Below the pieces are notes generated by a model that did not search any database, was not told the DNA's origin, and was given only the letters and a program-made list of their open reading frames with translations. 64,000 nucleotides of DNA from Tubiluchus corallicola (lineage: Eukaryota > Priapulida > Priapulimorpha > Priapulimorphida > Tubiluchidae): contig JAQGDQ010000602.1 in the NCBI GenBank assembly GCA_030141605.1, positions 67,461-131,460 on the forward strand. The letters are read 5' to 3'. Both the position numbers and the translations under genes were made by a program. Shown here piece after piece: positions 22,920 through 36,600 of the stretch (positions are counted from its first letter, which is position 1; each line of letters starts with the position of its first letter).

Positions 22920-24655
22920 ATTAAAGTTTAATTTAACCGGCTAAGACTTTAGCTAATTACTAGGTGCCATATATTGGCACTTCTAGTCAGTAGAAGTTTA
23001 GTATAAGTTTGTATTCGCCAATATTTACTTAATTGCAGTATCAAAATAAATGTCTTATAAGTGCTAAGGAAATAAAGTAATTAATGTTAAATGTTTAATA
23101 ATCGTAAACCATATACATTTTGGAACTCGCTGTCGTCCGTCTTTGTCTGTCGCTCTCTCCCTCCCTCCCCCCTCTCTCTCTCTCTCTCTCTCACTCTCGT
23201 CTCTTTTCTTTTTAATACGATTTTGCTTCTTTTTCAGAACTGATTCTTCTAAAGAAGCATTTCAGGTAGTGGAACTTGAATGTGGTTCTTGGGAGTTGGA
23301 AGCTCCCAAACATTTTCTAATATAATATTTTTTGTAATTTTTCTAAGTATAATATGTGGTCATTTAAAGCATACTTGTATTCCGTTTTTAAATCAAAGTG
23401 TTAAGTCAACACTATGCAATATAGTCACAAAAAAATTAGTATGATTAATACATATATTACATAAATAAACAAACACATTATTAGATTTAAAACTCCAAAC
23501 ACGTGCCTACCATAGACTTTGTTTTTTACAAGCTATGTACAATTATGTGAAATGACTTTACAACACTATAAACTCTTACATATTTATAAGTACTTTGTAC
23601 AATTTTAAGTACACAGGCATATATTACTAGCTTAGCAATTCAATTACCTAAAACAGTATGGTATAGAAATTAGTTAAATTACATGGTATTTTATAATTCC
23701 ACGATGACTCGGCAGTTCGAATGACAATCAATTTTGTGAATATTATTGTTGCCTACTGAAAACGGAATGGCATATGATGAAGAACATCTCTCATTTTTAC
23801 AACAGGTTAGTAATTACTGATACAGATAAGTTGCTTAAGATTAAAAACAATAGATGCATTGCATCAGCTCATACAACATTGTGCTTCTTTGAAGTAGCAT
23901 TGTGATTTTTTCAATAACGCATTGTAAACTTTAAAATTTCTAAATTTTTTTGTTCAATCATCGTACGAAAGAAACCATGGTATAGTTATACCTGACCATT
24001 TTTCCGACACCCTCATTCTACATCGCCACGTAGGCCAATACGCCTAATATCCAGGCCTTGAAAGCTAGCCGACCAATCAGAAACGAGTTCCGGGTGAAGT
24101 GACCTCAGTATTACAGCGACGAAGCTTTCACGTTTGTTCAAACTTGGGCATAATATTGTCATGCATAAAATTGTTGCTAAACGTATTTTCGCTTGAAAAA
24201 TACAAGTCATGTTGAAACGAAACGAATTTCATCTTCTTCTGCCTAATTACATATTTAAGGAAGCTTAACAGAAAAATGGCTTCATTTAATGGTAACTTCA
24301 TCAAAAATAATGCTACTCTTGACTAAAGATGGCAGCACAAGATTGGAATATAAAATCAATACATCAATATTATCAATCATTAGGTAAACAATTCGTGATA
24401 CCGTTAAGATTAATACTTAAAGTGAAAAATAATTAGTAGCAGTAATCTGCTAGATGGGGGACGCTCAACAACTTCTATAGTACTTAAACAGTTCTTTTTG
24501 TACAAAATTTCTCAGCAAAATTCATCGGCGTTAAAAAGTAATCAATGAGTAATCAATTAGCGAGCAAAATAATCAACAGGTAATCAATTAAAACAGCAAA
24601 TAAATGTTACTTATGACGGATTAAGCAAGCGGCGGAGTTTGCCAAAAAGCTCAAA
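22920..24655. other. gene-poor AT-rich interval
   Basis: Contains a CT-rich simple repeat at about 23150-23200 and otherwise nothing I can name. The 3' UTR of the F-box/actin gene should occupy its right edge, but I see no clear polyadenylation signal. Confidence 0.35.
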
Positions 24656-24660
24656 CCATA

Positions 24661-27600
24661 TTAACAAAAGAATCCACGTGCATCTGCTCCATATAATATA
24701 TAATCCTCGCGGGTTTTCCACGCAAATTGCGGAACACCACGAATATAGCTAGCACCGATGACAACGTCCGACCTAGCGGACAGACTGTTGGCGTTACTGA
24801 CGTTGATGAAGTCCGCATCTTCCGGACACAGCGAACGGAGGTCGAACAGTAGGCGGTTTGCAAAGCCTCTTAGCTGAGTGTTTCCACCTGAAAATAAGAT
24901 AATGGTTACACAAATAGTCCATTCTGCTCACGTTTGATGACATTAAATTCTTTACCTGTTCATGACTATGAAACCTTGCCAGAAAGTCAACTCTCCTGAA
25001 TCAAGATCTGAATCTAAAGATGTCAAATTAAGAAAACGGTGCTAAATGAATAAATTTAGCAATGAGATAATGAGGTAAAATCAAGCACCACTGAACTACC
25101 TATTCACAGGTAACTTAGGAAGCTGGCGTTGCCACATAGATGCTGAGGTTTCTCGCAAACATGAACACGTATTCTTTCTTCCGTATCCGATTAAACGTTT
25201 ATGAAAATGCAACCAATGTCTCATAAGTAATGATGACTTTTCTTCGCGATGTAATAATGACACTTAATGTTTAGATGATACGACACAGTAACTTATTTTT
25301 AACGAAATAACGATACAGAGCTGCACGTGTGCAACTTCTGCATGATTTGCAATTAGTACACGTGCCAAAATTCAACATCGTGGATGGCACTGTAACATTG
25401 AAAAAGTTGTTCTAATGCGGCAGCAACATTGTGTAACAAATATATGAACGAATGACAAGATTAAGGAAAGATTCAGGTGCTAATTTTTTTTCAAAAATAT
25501 ATGAGCAGAAAAAGGGAAACAAAAAATAAAGGAGCAGAAAAGAGAAGAAAACAAAAAATATGGGAGCAGAAAAAGAGAAAGAAACAAAAATATTGGAGCA
25601 GAAAAAGTGGAGGAAATAAAAATATTGGAGCAGAAAAAGAGGAGGAAACAAAAATATGGGAGCAGAAAATTGACGAGGAAACAAAAAATATGTGAGTAGA
25701 AAAAGAGAAAGAAACAAAAAATATGGGAGCGCAAAAAGTAAAGAAACAAAAAACCCTAGTCACAGTCAACCAGTCACGGTCACAGTCATGGTCAACCAAT
25801 ACACAGTTACCTGTTAGTGTAACATTTGACAAGAGATCACGTTTGATTAATGGATAATAAGCAACCGCATCCAGTATCATTTGAGGTAACCCCAGCGTCT
25901 GATACATGCTCTCCGGTGCCATGTAAAGCTCGGTAGAAAGAGAGACTCCGTGTAGCTCTGATGATTCCCCTCCACGGCTTTCAACGTTCTTATCCTGAGA
26001 TTTCCTAAGAATTTTCAAAGTCAAAACTGTAGATCATGGTAGGAGAGTAACAACATTTGGCTCCTTGTTAACATGTAATAAGAACAGTTGTGCAATGTGG
26101 TTGATGCAGTTACATGACATCTCTACGTCCTAATGCCCATCATTAAAGGCAAAAATACTAATAAAATATAAGTAGATGTGCAAACGTCTAACTAGAAGTG
26201 TTTCAACAATTCACTCGTATTGACTCAAGCAACAGGAAAAAATACAATATAGCAGAGATTTAGGAAACACTTACATGACTGACTATACATACACATAGTT
26301 TTAGATTAATGTAAGATGCTTAAACGGCTGATTGTATGTGTATATAGTGTTTAACTTTGTGTGAGACACTTACATGGCTCAACAGATATATAGCATTTAA
26401 AGTTTGTGTGATACACTTACATGGCTGATTGTATGTATAGTGTTTTAGGTTCGTGTGAGACACTTACGTGGTTCATTATACATACATGCAGTTTCATTTA
26501 TGCAAAATGCTTACAAAATCTGATCGTAGATGTATATAGTGTTTAGCTTTGTGTGAGACGTTTACATGGCTGAACGTGTGTATAGCATTAAAAGTTTATA
26601 TGAGACATTTACATGGCTGATTATCTGTATAGTGTTCTAAGTTAGTGTAAAACACTTACGGGGTTTATTATACATACATGCAGTTTTAGATTTATTTTAG
26701 ATGCTTACATCGCTGATCGTACACGTATATAGCGTTTAGCTTTGTGTGAGACATTTACATGGCTGAACGTGTATATAGCGTTTAAAGTTTGTAAGAGACA
26801 CTTACATGGCTGATCGTACATATACTGTTTTAGCTTTGTGTGAGACATTTACATGGCTAAATGCGTATATAGCGTTTAAAGTTTGTAAGAGACACTTACA
26901 TGGCTGATCGTACATATACTGTTTTAGCTTTGTGTGAGACATTTACATGGCTGAACGTGTATATGGCATTTAAAGTTTGTAAGAGACACTTACATGGCTG
27001 ATCGTACATATACTGTTTTAGCTTTGCGTGAGACATTTACATGGCTGAACGTGTGTATAGTGTTTAAAGTTTGTAAGAGACACTTACATGGCTGATCGTA
27101 CATATACTGTTTTAGCTTTGCGTGAGAAATTTACATGGCTGAACGCGTGTATAGCGTTTAAAGTTTGTAAGAGACACTTACATGGCTGATCGTACATATA
27201 CTGTTTTAGGTTTGTGTGACTTAGATTCTTCTCGTGTGATATTGTATGCCAAATAGCACTCTGACTTGACCCTTTTAGCATCCAGACTGCCTACCGTTAC
27301 CTGTGAAAGCAAGTACATCATGTTTCACGAAATATTACAAACAAAATCAAATAGTTTATTGCATATGTTTTGTTCAGCAAGGTACACATCACGACAACAA
27401 CTAACAACAACTGTACCATAAATTCACTCACTATGGACGTTACAGAAACGAAATTTTCATTTCGGTATGACGATAATTGCACTTTCGGTTGAGTTTCGTC
27501 TTCGTCGACAATTATTAGGTTGCGTAGCCAAAACTTTTGTAGCAGTTTTTCAAAATTTTAGTCATATTTACCCAGATTACCTTTTCTTTTCTCCTAGATG

Positions 27601-30600
27601 TTAAAAATCGCTGAAAAATTTTGACTAAAATAATTCAGATAAAGTTTAACTATCGATCATTTAACTTTTTCTTCCATTTGTATCATGCTTTCTACGGCAA
27701 TGCGGGACATCTTCAGTACTGATGACTCCAGGCATAATTAACGGAAATATAAATGCATAATTTAAATAAAACTAAGCTTAATTTCATAATGTACGAAGAT
27801 ATAGGTAACTGAATATTTACAAAATAAAATTTGTCAATTTTTTTGAAGCTTTATAATATTTAATCGTACACACTGTTCAATTTTTCAGGTTAGGACTTAG
27901 CTTAGCTATTAGCCAAGCTTGTATCAGAGCAAATATAAACAACAAAGTATTTTACTTATTTCAGATTTTGTTTCAGTTTTGATAATAGTTGTTTTTTGCA
28001 ATAATAATTTCGGTTCGGTTTCGTTTCTGTATGTTTCTTATGTTTCATAAATTTCGGTTTGTAGTTTCAGTTTGATTAACATCCGTGACACTCACTACTG
28101 AACTTCTGCTGTGATCAACAATGGCAAAAATCAATGCTTATTCAATTCAATCACATATATGCATAAACAGTTACATGCCTTCTCTAGGCGATTACTAGTC
28201 TCGATGCACTGTGCCAGATACTGAGCCACGTAGTAACCGCCCACTGGCTTATGTTGAACCGTCTCCGGATTCAGGGCGTGCTTTACAATAGGAGCTACGA
28301 CGGTGTGAAAAGCTCCACTGTCCACGACTAAGCAGGTTTCTCTACCGGCGTACAGCGATATTGCACGGGGTTTCTCTATGAGACACACCCTAAAATGAAC
28401 TACACTTTAGTAAATTATATAAGAGTCGTACAGTAGTAACACATTAATGCTCCAGGTCACAAAAACACGTCATCGCAAACGTTGCGGAATGTGACGTGAA
28501 AGAAGTTTGTCTTCTTAATGGGAAGGAGAAGCTTCCTGGGATGTTAGGCCTATTTTAATGCTCCTAAAAACGTTAAAAGAATTTAGTAATAAAAGTGTGA
28601 TAAACGCTTCGTGTCATTAGTAAAATCACTTTAAAATAGCTAGGACTCCTGGGATGTTAGGCCTGTTTTAATGCTAGTGAAAAAAGTTAGAAGAATTTAA
28701 TAATAAAAGTGTGATAAACGCTTCATGTAATTAGTAAAATTACTTTAAAATAGCTAGGACGCTCCCATTTTCAATGCCCATTCTTCCATCAATGATGTCA
28801 TTCACTGGCTGTTGGTGTCAATTGCTCTTAAGATTATAAGTTTTTAAAAAAATTAGATGGCCACTTTTGTGATATTAAACGTTAGATAACTTGCAGGAAT
28901 TTGAAATAGTTTAAACAGCACGTCAGGGCCGGAACTAGATGTGGCAAGCAGGGGGGGGGGCGCAAAAATTTTCAGGGAGGGTGAGGTATCCGAAGTGGTT
29001 AAATAATGGTTAAGCCAATTTTTAACCTCTTTTATACTGCATGCAGGCCTATAATTAGCATGTGTGTAGGATGGCGTAGCGGACAGAGCAATAATGAGAA
29101 AACTAACTCTCAGTTAACCTAACTTTATTAATGTGCCTCTAACTAAATTGTTATTTACAGAAATTTATGACACACAAGTTTTAAGAAAATAATACACTGA
29201 AGCTCTTATGAAAAGTCACAAAGCCCACCAGTGCATGGCGGCCGCCATTTCGCCGGGAAATTTCTATACAACGGCAGTGTAAATTAACTTCATGCTTAAT
29301 AAAACAGTTTCTTTGCAAATTTATTTGTTATATTTTTCTAAATTTAAGTGATAGCAGTAAAATAAATCCAACACACTGAGTGACTTGTTTTTTCCTTTAG
29401 CAAACCACAAACAGTTTACGTGATAACAGTAGAATAAACCCAACATACTAACTGACTTGTTCTTTCCTTTAGCAAACCACAAACAGTTTAAGTGATAACA
29501 GTAAAATAAACCCAGCATACTGAGTGACTTGTTCTTTCCTTTAGCACACCACAAACAGTTTAAATGATGACAGTAAAATAAATCCAACACACTGAGTGAC
29601 TTGTTCTTTCCTTTAGCACACCACAAACAGTTTACGTGATAACAGTAGAATAAACCCAGCACACTGAGTGACTTGTTCTTTCCTTTAGCACAGCACAAAC
29701 AATTTAAGTGATGACAGTAAAATAAACCCAACATACTGAGTGACTTGTTCTTTCCTTTAAAGTTAATTCAAACAATTTTTTTGCAAGTTTAAGTTTTTCA
29801 TACATACTATTAAACTAGATCATCTACAAAGCTCCATGGAATCTTTGGCTTATGAAGAAAATCAGTCTTACTTTTGGTCTCAACACCAGACTACTATACG
29901 ATGTTCAAATGCTCAGTCATATAATATAGGTCAACATGTAATCTGTTTTTTTTTCATTTAATTGCAAATTACTTTATAGGAAGTTTGGGGGTTGAGCTTT
30001 GCTTCCATCATGATTTTGTGTTTTTGGCTAGCGTTGCTACGGATACACATTTTTGACATACAGCGAACACCGCATATCATCAAATATTTTCTCAAATTAA
30101 ATTCCGGATTTGGATTACAACAGAATGAGTTAGCTAAATTTGAATTGAATTTTGCATCAGTTCGGATAATGAAAATAGTAAATGTTTGCAAACTTTAGCG
30201 TTTTCATTTAGACTTAACTGATCCTAGCTAACACACTTTAGAAGCTTTTGAACAAAATGTGAAAGTAGAATAAATAAATATCTCAACAAAAAACAAAATA
30301 ATATAAATATACATCAACTTTGATGTTGCTACAATTATAAATTTATTTGTAATTCAACTCAGTGAGTTTGGCAGTTATGGAAAATCTTTAGCTACTCTAA
30401 ATGATCGTATGTTATGCGCTACCATGTGAAGATACACCATATTACCACATGCAAACGGAAAGAAACTGTGCGTAGATTTTCGTGAAACACAAACGTAGCC
30501 TAAAATGATCTCCGAGTTTTTTGGTACTATTTTATTTATTAATTTTTGACTGTTGAATTACCGTTTACAATAACACATTATGAAAACTGGATAGCAAACA

Positions 30601-33600
30601 ATTGCAAATATCGAGGTTTTGAAACTACCAAATAATATCCGATACAAACTGCGGAATCTCGCGAATATCACGACTTTCAAATTTGAAACGGATATCCATA
30701 GCATCACTAGTTGAGGCATTGTTTTCAGTTTAAGCAACGCAATCGTTATCTTAACTTGACCTTGCATTAGCGTGAAACTTGACCTTGACCTTGCCTACGA
30801 TCATTTAGAGTAGCTAAAGATTTTCCATAACTGCCAAACTCACTGAGTTGAATTACAAATAAATTTATAATTGTAGCAACATCAAAGTTGATGTATATTT
30901 ATATTATTTTGTTTTTTGTTGAGATATTTATTTATTCTACTTTCACATTTTGTTCAAAAGCTTCTAAAGTGTGTTAGCTAGGATCAGTTAAGTCTAAATG
31001 AAAACGCTTAGCGTGGAACAGTGTCAAATTAAGATTATGCTTAAAAATAACAGTACTGTTTCCATAGGGTACCCCAGTAATTACCCGCATTGTTTATTTC
31101 CTGAGCCTAATATGTCTACTCTGTTCCAACAATGAAAATACTGACATTATTTGTGATAAGATAACCATTGTTAGACAATCTAAATGCCATTTTCTGCTGT
31201 GCACTTCTACAGTAGATACCTGCTAACAAGACTATTAAACTGCTGCACTGGCAGTGCGTCAGGGTAATAGCAAGTAGGGAGATGGCAGATCAAACCATTT
31301 TTGCTGTAGGGGTGACTTACAAAAAAAAACTACGATTTCTTTACTAAGATGTTAATTACCTAGATTGAATTGTTTATTAAAATTTAAAGACCTATTTCAG
31401 GCCACTAACAAAGACACGAACAAACAGACGGTGACGTTTAGCAGCACAAAAAAGGGATAATATAGATTATTTTATTCCACTAATATCTACACTATTAATA
31501 GTGCTCAGTGCGATACTACGTATTTCTTGTGTGGGGAAAACAATAACTTTAGTGACTCACAGCTTGTGCATTCAGCCTTTCATAGCGTAATAAATTAATG
31601 TTTGTTGTTAACATAACAGTGCAGTTAGTTAAAATGTACCAGTGGTTGTTTTTATTTGTAAATATAAATCATTACAGTTTCTTCACTGCCGCTGAATCTT
31701 AACAATCGAGTACCCAACGGGTATAAGTAAAAGGGTACCTGAGTCTGATTTTTGCTACCCGTGTAAATGCTATTACCGATATCATGTAGTCAAGATAAAC
31801 TACAGATTATGCAGATTAAATCTGAATTAATTATAAAAATAATTAAGTATAGTACCAGTACTCTAACACACCTTTGCACTTTTAACTTCTCAAACAGTAT
31901 CCTGAGTAGTTCCCGTCTTGACTCACGTGAGCACAGTATAGGTTCACACATTATAACGGGAACGTTCCACACTTGCAGTTCGTCTAGGTCTCTCCGTACC
32001 TAAAATGTAAGAAAATTAAATTGTGCAAAGACGACGCGAAACACAGGATTCTTGATCAGATGAAATAAATATGATGGTATCATTCAGAAGAAGGCACAAG
32101 ACCCCGTCAGTTTAAATCTTACGGATTTTAACGACGTGTTACATTATGACAGATGCTGTCATAACTCTAATATGACATCACACATAAAAAGGGAGCATTC
32201 GGACGTTACTAGTGGATGGAAGTAGTGAAGTTGGTAGACAAAAGTGACAGAATATATTAACAAATTTTTTAGGCATATGTTAAAACACACAAGGCCTGAA
32301 AAGATTCATTGACGGACCTATCGTGAGATCTTTTATTACAATATAGGTATCGCCAAAGTGCACTTGTAGTGTGATAACCTGAGTCAAGATATTTATCAAA
32401 TTAGTACGTGCTTGATGCTATGCTAATAAAAACGACGTGAAATAATTCAAGCTGCAGCTGTAAAGCGCCAAAAACTTGTCAAATGCCATACACGAATCAG
32501 AAAATTTTTGCAAAATCAAATGCAATACATGAATAAATGAATCAGACCGTTCAAAACAACTTTTAAATGTAAAATATTGACATGTTTTGCTTTTCTGGTG
32601 GTTTACAATGCAAACAATATTCTACTCCAGGGCTGTGCAAATTGTGGCCCACCGAGAGAATTTGTGCGAAGAGATTTGTCAACCTAATGAAAGTGCGGCC
32701 CGGGTGATTAATTGAGTGTATCCAGCTGAAGTCTGTGCCACGATCCCAAAGATAGTGCGGTCAGTTTTTTCTACTAGATCGGATGCCATTAACCCTTACA
32801 AGATGGTTGTTTAGCTTAATGTCACTGTACTACACAGACTGTGTGATACACATTACTAATATGCATTGTAATGAAATTACCACTATCTGTCCTGAAAGTA
32901 GAAATATATGGTTTGTAATATAAATTTTAATAACTTCTTAAATAGTTTCTTGAGTGTAGTAGTAATGATGTACGCAGGTCGGATGCAACAAATCGTTATC
33001 AGACCTTTCTGTACTTTGCTCCTTGATCAAACTGCCTGTGGCCTGCAGGAATTGTGGAAAAATTTAATGTGTCCTGGCTAGTCAGATAATTTGCACACCC
33101 CTGTTCTACACATTATACATGTGATGATTGATGATGATGATTGATGAAACATGTCAATATTTATTATCAACGGCTTCATCTAGTTTTTTATAAAATCTTA
33201 AAACGTCAACTCAGGAGTATCGTGACACGTAACATAGACCGGGATCTAGGTGTATAATTACCACCCTAAAATACACATCATTAAAACAGCATCACGTGAA
33301 CGGAACCAACATTACCATAGACATGAGATGTCGAATAAAGAACTCCATGACTGCCGGATGACGAATGCCGTATTGAGTAATCGGGGGAATTAGTTTGAAC
33401 TGATATGATGTTTCGGAGTCTTTAGAAATAATCTCCATTTCTTCCTGAACCTGGAAACGACAAGCCACTGTTAGTCTTTGAAATTTCCAACAAACAAAAA
33501 TCAATTTTTCACTAAAATTTGATTAGACATTAAAATGAAATTCCTTTTAGACAAAACAAGTTCAGTTATTCAATCTTGATGAATTTTTTATGTAAAATAA

Positions 33601-36600
33601 AATGTTACATCATTCAAAAACTTTCGGCTTTTCGGCTAGCTTCATTCATGTGCATGTGCAATTTTGCTTGTACCAGCTTGCATAATCGTAAATTTATTTT
33701 AAGATACAGGTTACCGTTGACTTACGATTGTTCAACTTTACGAATTACTCAATTAATTAATTGCACAAAACTAATAATGACTCAATTTTCCTTCCTTTTG
33801 GAGTAAATGAATTTTAAATCTGTTTCGATAAATTCATCCACAGGCGTCGACATACTTAGTGTGTTGTACACACACAACTTTTTATGTGTATGGGTGCACC
33901 ACATGAAAATACGTGTCCGACTTGTGTCCAAGTCCGCGGGAACAGATTGAGGTCAGAGACTACCTACTAAAAATCGATTTATCAGTTTTTTGCAGCGGAG
34001 TATTAAATCCTGAAAGCTGGCTGCACACCACATGCAAAAGTAAACTAATAGGGCTAGAGTGAGCTAACTCATAAATTTGTCATTGTTACTTACTGAATGC
34101 AAACTAACATAATTTCTGATTGGCAATTCATGTTCGGCTGTATCGACATCCACCGAGGCTTGCCGAGGAACCTGAAAACCAACAATGTCTTCTATTTCTT
34201 CATCTACCATGGCATTGTTTCCATCATCGTCGTCGTCATCGACAACGATGATGTTTTCTAGCACGGTCTTTGGAGAGGTGGCTCTGCGATCGAGCAATTC
34301 GTCGTAATATGCGTCGCAAAGAGGCATGCGGTCCCCGCTTCTGCAAAAGAAACATTCCGGAACGATCGGCAAGTTCCGACTGCTCCTTGGATCGGATATG
34401 TTCTCCGGAAGCTTCGGGCAGGCAACCAGAGACGGATGTGTCCTCAACACCATACGATCCTGTTCTTCATCTATGTACTTCGCCCAGGAAGTCTTACCTC
34501 CAAAGTCTAACACGAAAGCAAATTTCCAATTGACAATGCAGTCGATATCACAGAGTTGTTTATCGCACGCTGAACATCGCCATGCGTGTACGGTCGTGCC
34601 TCGATACACGCACCACAGTCGCCTTACCGCATCACGGTAACAACGAACGCAAGCAAAACTGTTGTGTGGAATTTCTATACCTTTAGCATCAGAAAAATGT
34701 ACAAACTTTTTCTTCCTAAACAAAAAACAGAGACTGTTAGTGGAACAGCATTTCAACAGTACACAAAATAACAATATAGACTCAAAGTCACCACAGGTCT
34801 GGACTAGCCCATGTGGAATTATGGCGACATTGTATGAAATTAAGCAGCGATATTTGACAATCTCTTCCATCAAAGAACTTCAGTCGTTTACTAGGTAAGA
34901 TAAGAAAACGGAAGTATCTTGGAACACTATTATTAAGCTCATGCAACTGTACAAACTTTCATCAAGAAGGCATAGAATTAGATGATCTTCCCGAACTCCA
35001 GGAAGACATAAATGATCTTCCTGAAGTTTCCAACAATGGCAAGCCTGTTTGCAGATGACACTAAAATAGGGAAAAGCATACTGCCTGGATGATTTTGAGG
35101 TCATGCAGAATAATATTAACTATGCTGACCAATGGTGTCGCCAATGGCAAATGGAATTGAACACCGAAAAATGTAATCTCCTGACTATTGGAAGGCATGA
35201 TATTGCAGGTCGTACATATAAAATGGCACATGGACAAAGTTCTAAAGAAGTCACAAAAGAAAAATATCTGGGTATCACCATAGACAGTAAGCTTAATTTT
35301 CAAGCACATATATTCAATGTTGTTAATAAAGCACATGGAAGACTGACTTTAATCAAACGTAGTTTCTCTTATCTTGACAGATATATGGTGACCAAACTAT
35401 ATAAATCAATGGTTTGTCCTATCTTGAATTAAATCATCAAGACATGATAAGGAAAATTGAAAGTGTACAACGTCGAGCTCCTAGACTCGTACCTGCTATT
35501 TCTCATTTACCATATGCTGCAAGACTTAAGATTCTGGGCCATTCAACTCTGAAGTACAGATGCAAAAGGCAAGATTTAATTCAAACGTTTCACACCATTA
35601 AAGGTATAGAAACCATCAACAGCGAAATATTTTTCCATCAACAGACATACCATGGTACCAGAGGTCACTCCTACAAAATCAAGAAGAGAACAGTTCCCCA
35701 AAGGCGGAGTAGACGGAGGTTCACATTAGCAAGACGAGTAATTAATGAGTGGAATACGCTGCGTGACACTGTAGTTCAAGCCTCCAATCCTGCTCAGTTT
35801 AAGTCTCATCTCAATAGACACTGGAAATGCAATCCTGAAAAATATATAGACCCCAGTTTGCCACAATGGCAACAAGAAACCTTGTGCTAAGCTTCATGAT
35901 CACAGTGTGGCCACCTATTTTGTTCACTTTTTATGTATTAACAAAGTAAACAAGGAAAAGTGGAGAGGTCCATAAGCTATTTATGCTTAACCTCCATCGT
36001 TCGACGGCAATGATAACGGTAAAAGACTCATGAAAACAAAGCTTCACAGATGTTTACTCTGATGAATTTAACCACAGTAAAATCAACATCTACACAGGGC
36101 ATTACATAAGTGCATTGTTTGTTTGGATGGAATGTTTTTTTTCCACTGATTGTCTAATTAAGATTTCTTACACAACAGTCAATTTGAAAAACATGTTATT
36201 AGTAATAACTCAATCACCAGAGAGACACAGAACTAAAAGTAAGCCAAGAAATAGACATCAAGATTATTGACAGTTTCTACAAAATGTTCAGATACAAATC
36301 TGTTGTTCTCACTACTGCAATGACACCTGGAATTCGTTGTCAGAAAATGCAATGAGAGTTGAACAAAGGACAAATTTTAAACATAAACTCATGGTAAATA
36401 CTTATTGTTATGCAAAACTTGATAAACACTAAGAAACCTGTATACTGCGAAGTGGCATACTGGGCCATTAACCATGCCACTATACAAATACAAAAAGCCA
36501 TTTAGAGCTAGTAAAGATTCACAATTTGTGAACCACAAAATAGTAAGAAGTCCATGACAATTTAATAACGCTAGCTAAACTAAAGACGAGACGACCGAGT

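Noticed and set aside
25491-26024. Single 177-codon minus-strand frame through 25.5-26.0 kb
   Set aside because: Only 25811-26004 is the actin exon; the rest is read-through of the donor into a purine-rich minisatellite.
28927-29290. Possible hAT-like MITE starting CAGGGCCGGAACTAG
   Set aside because: No inverted partner end or flanking duplication could be found.
29321-29734. Open minus-strand frame of 137 codons with repeated Cys/Lys-rich peptide
   Set aside because: It is the translation of a 72-bp minisatellite, with no unique sequence or splice context.
35061-35336. Minus-strand frames over the LINE at 35 kb
   Set aside because: They are shadows of the plus-strand reverse transcriptase, which carries the recognisable motifs.
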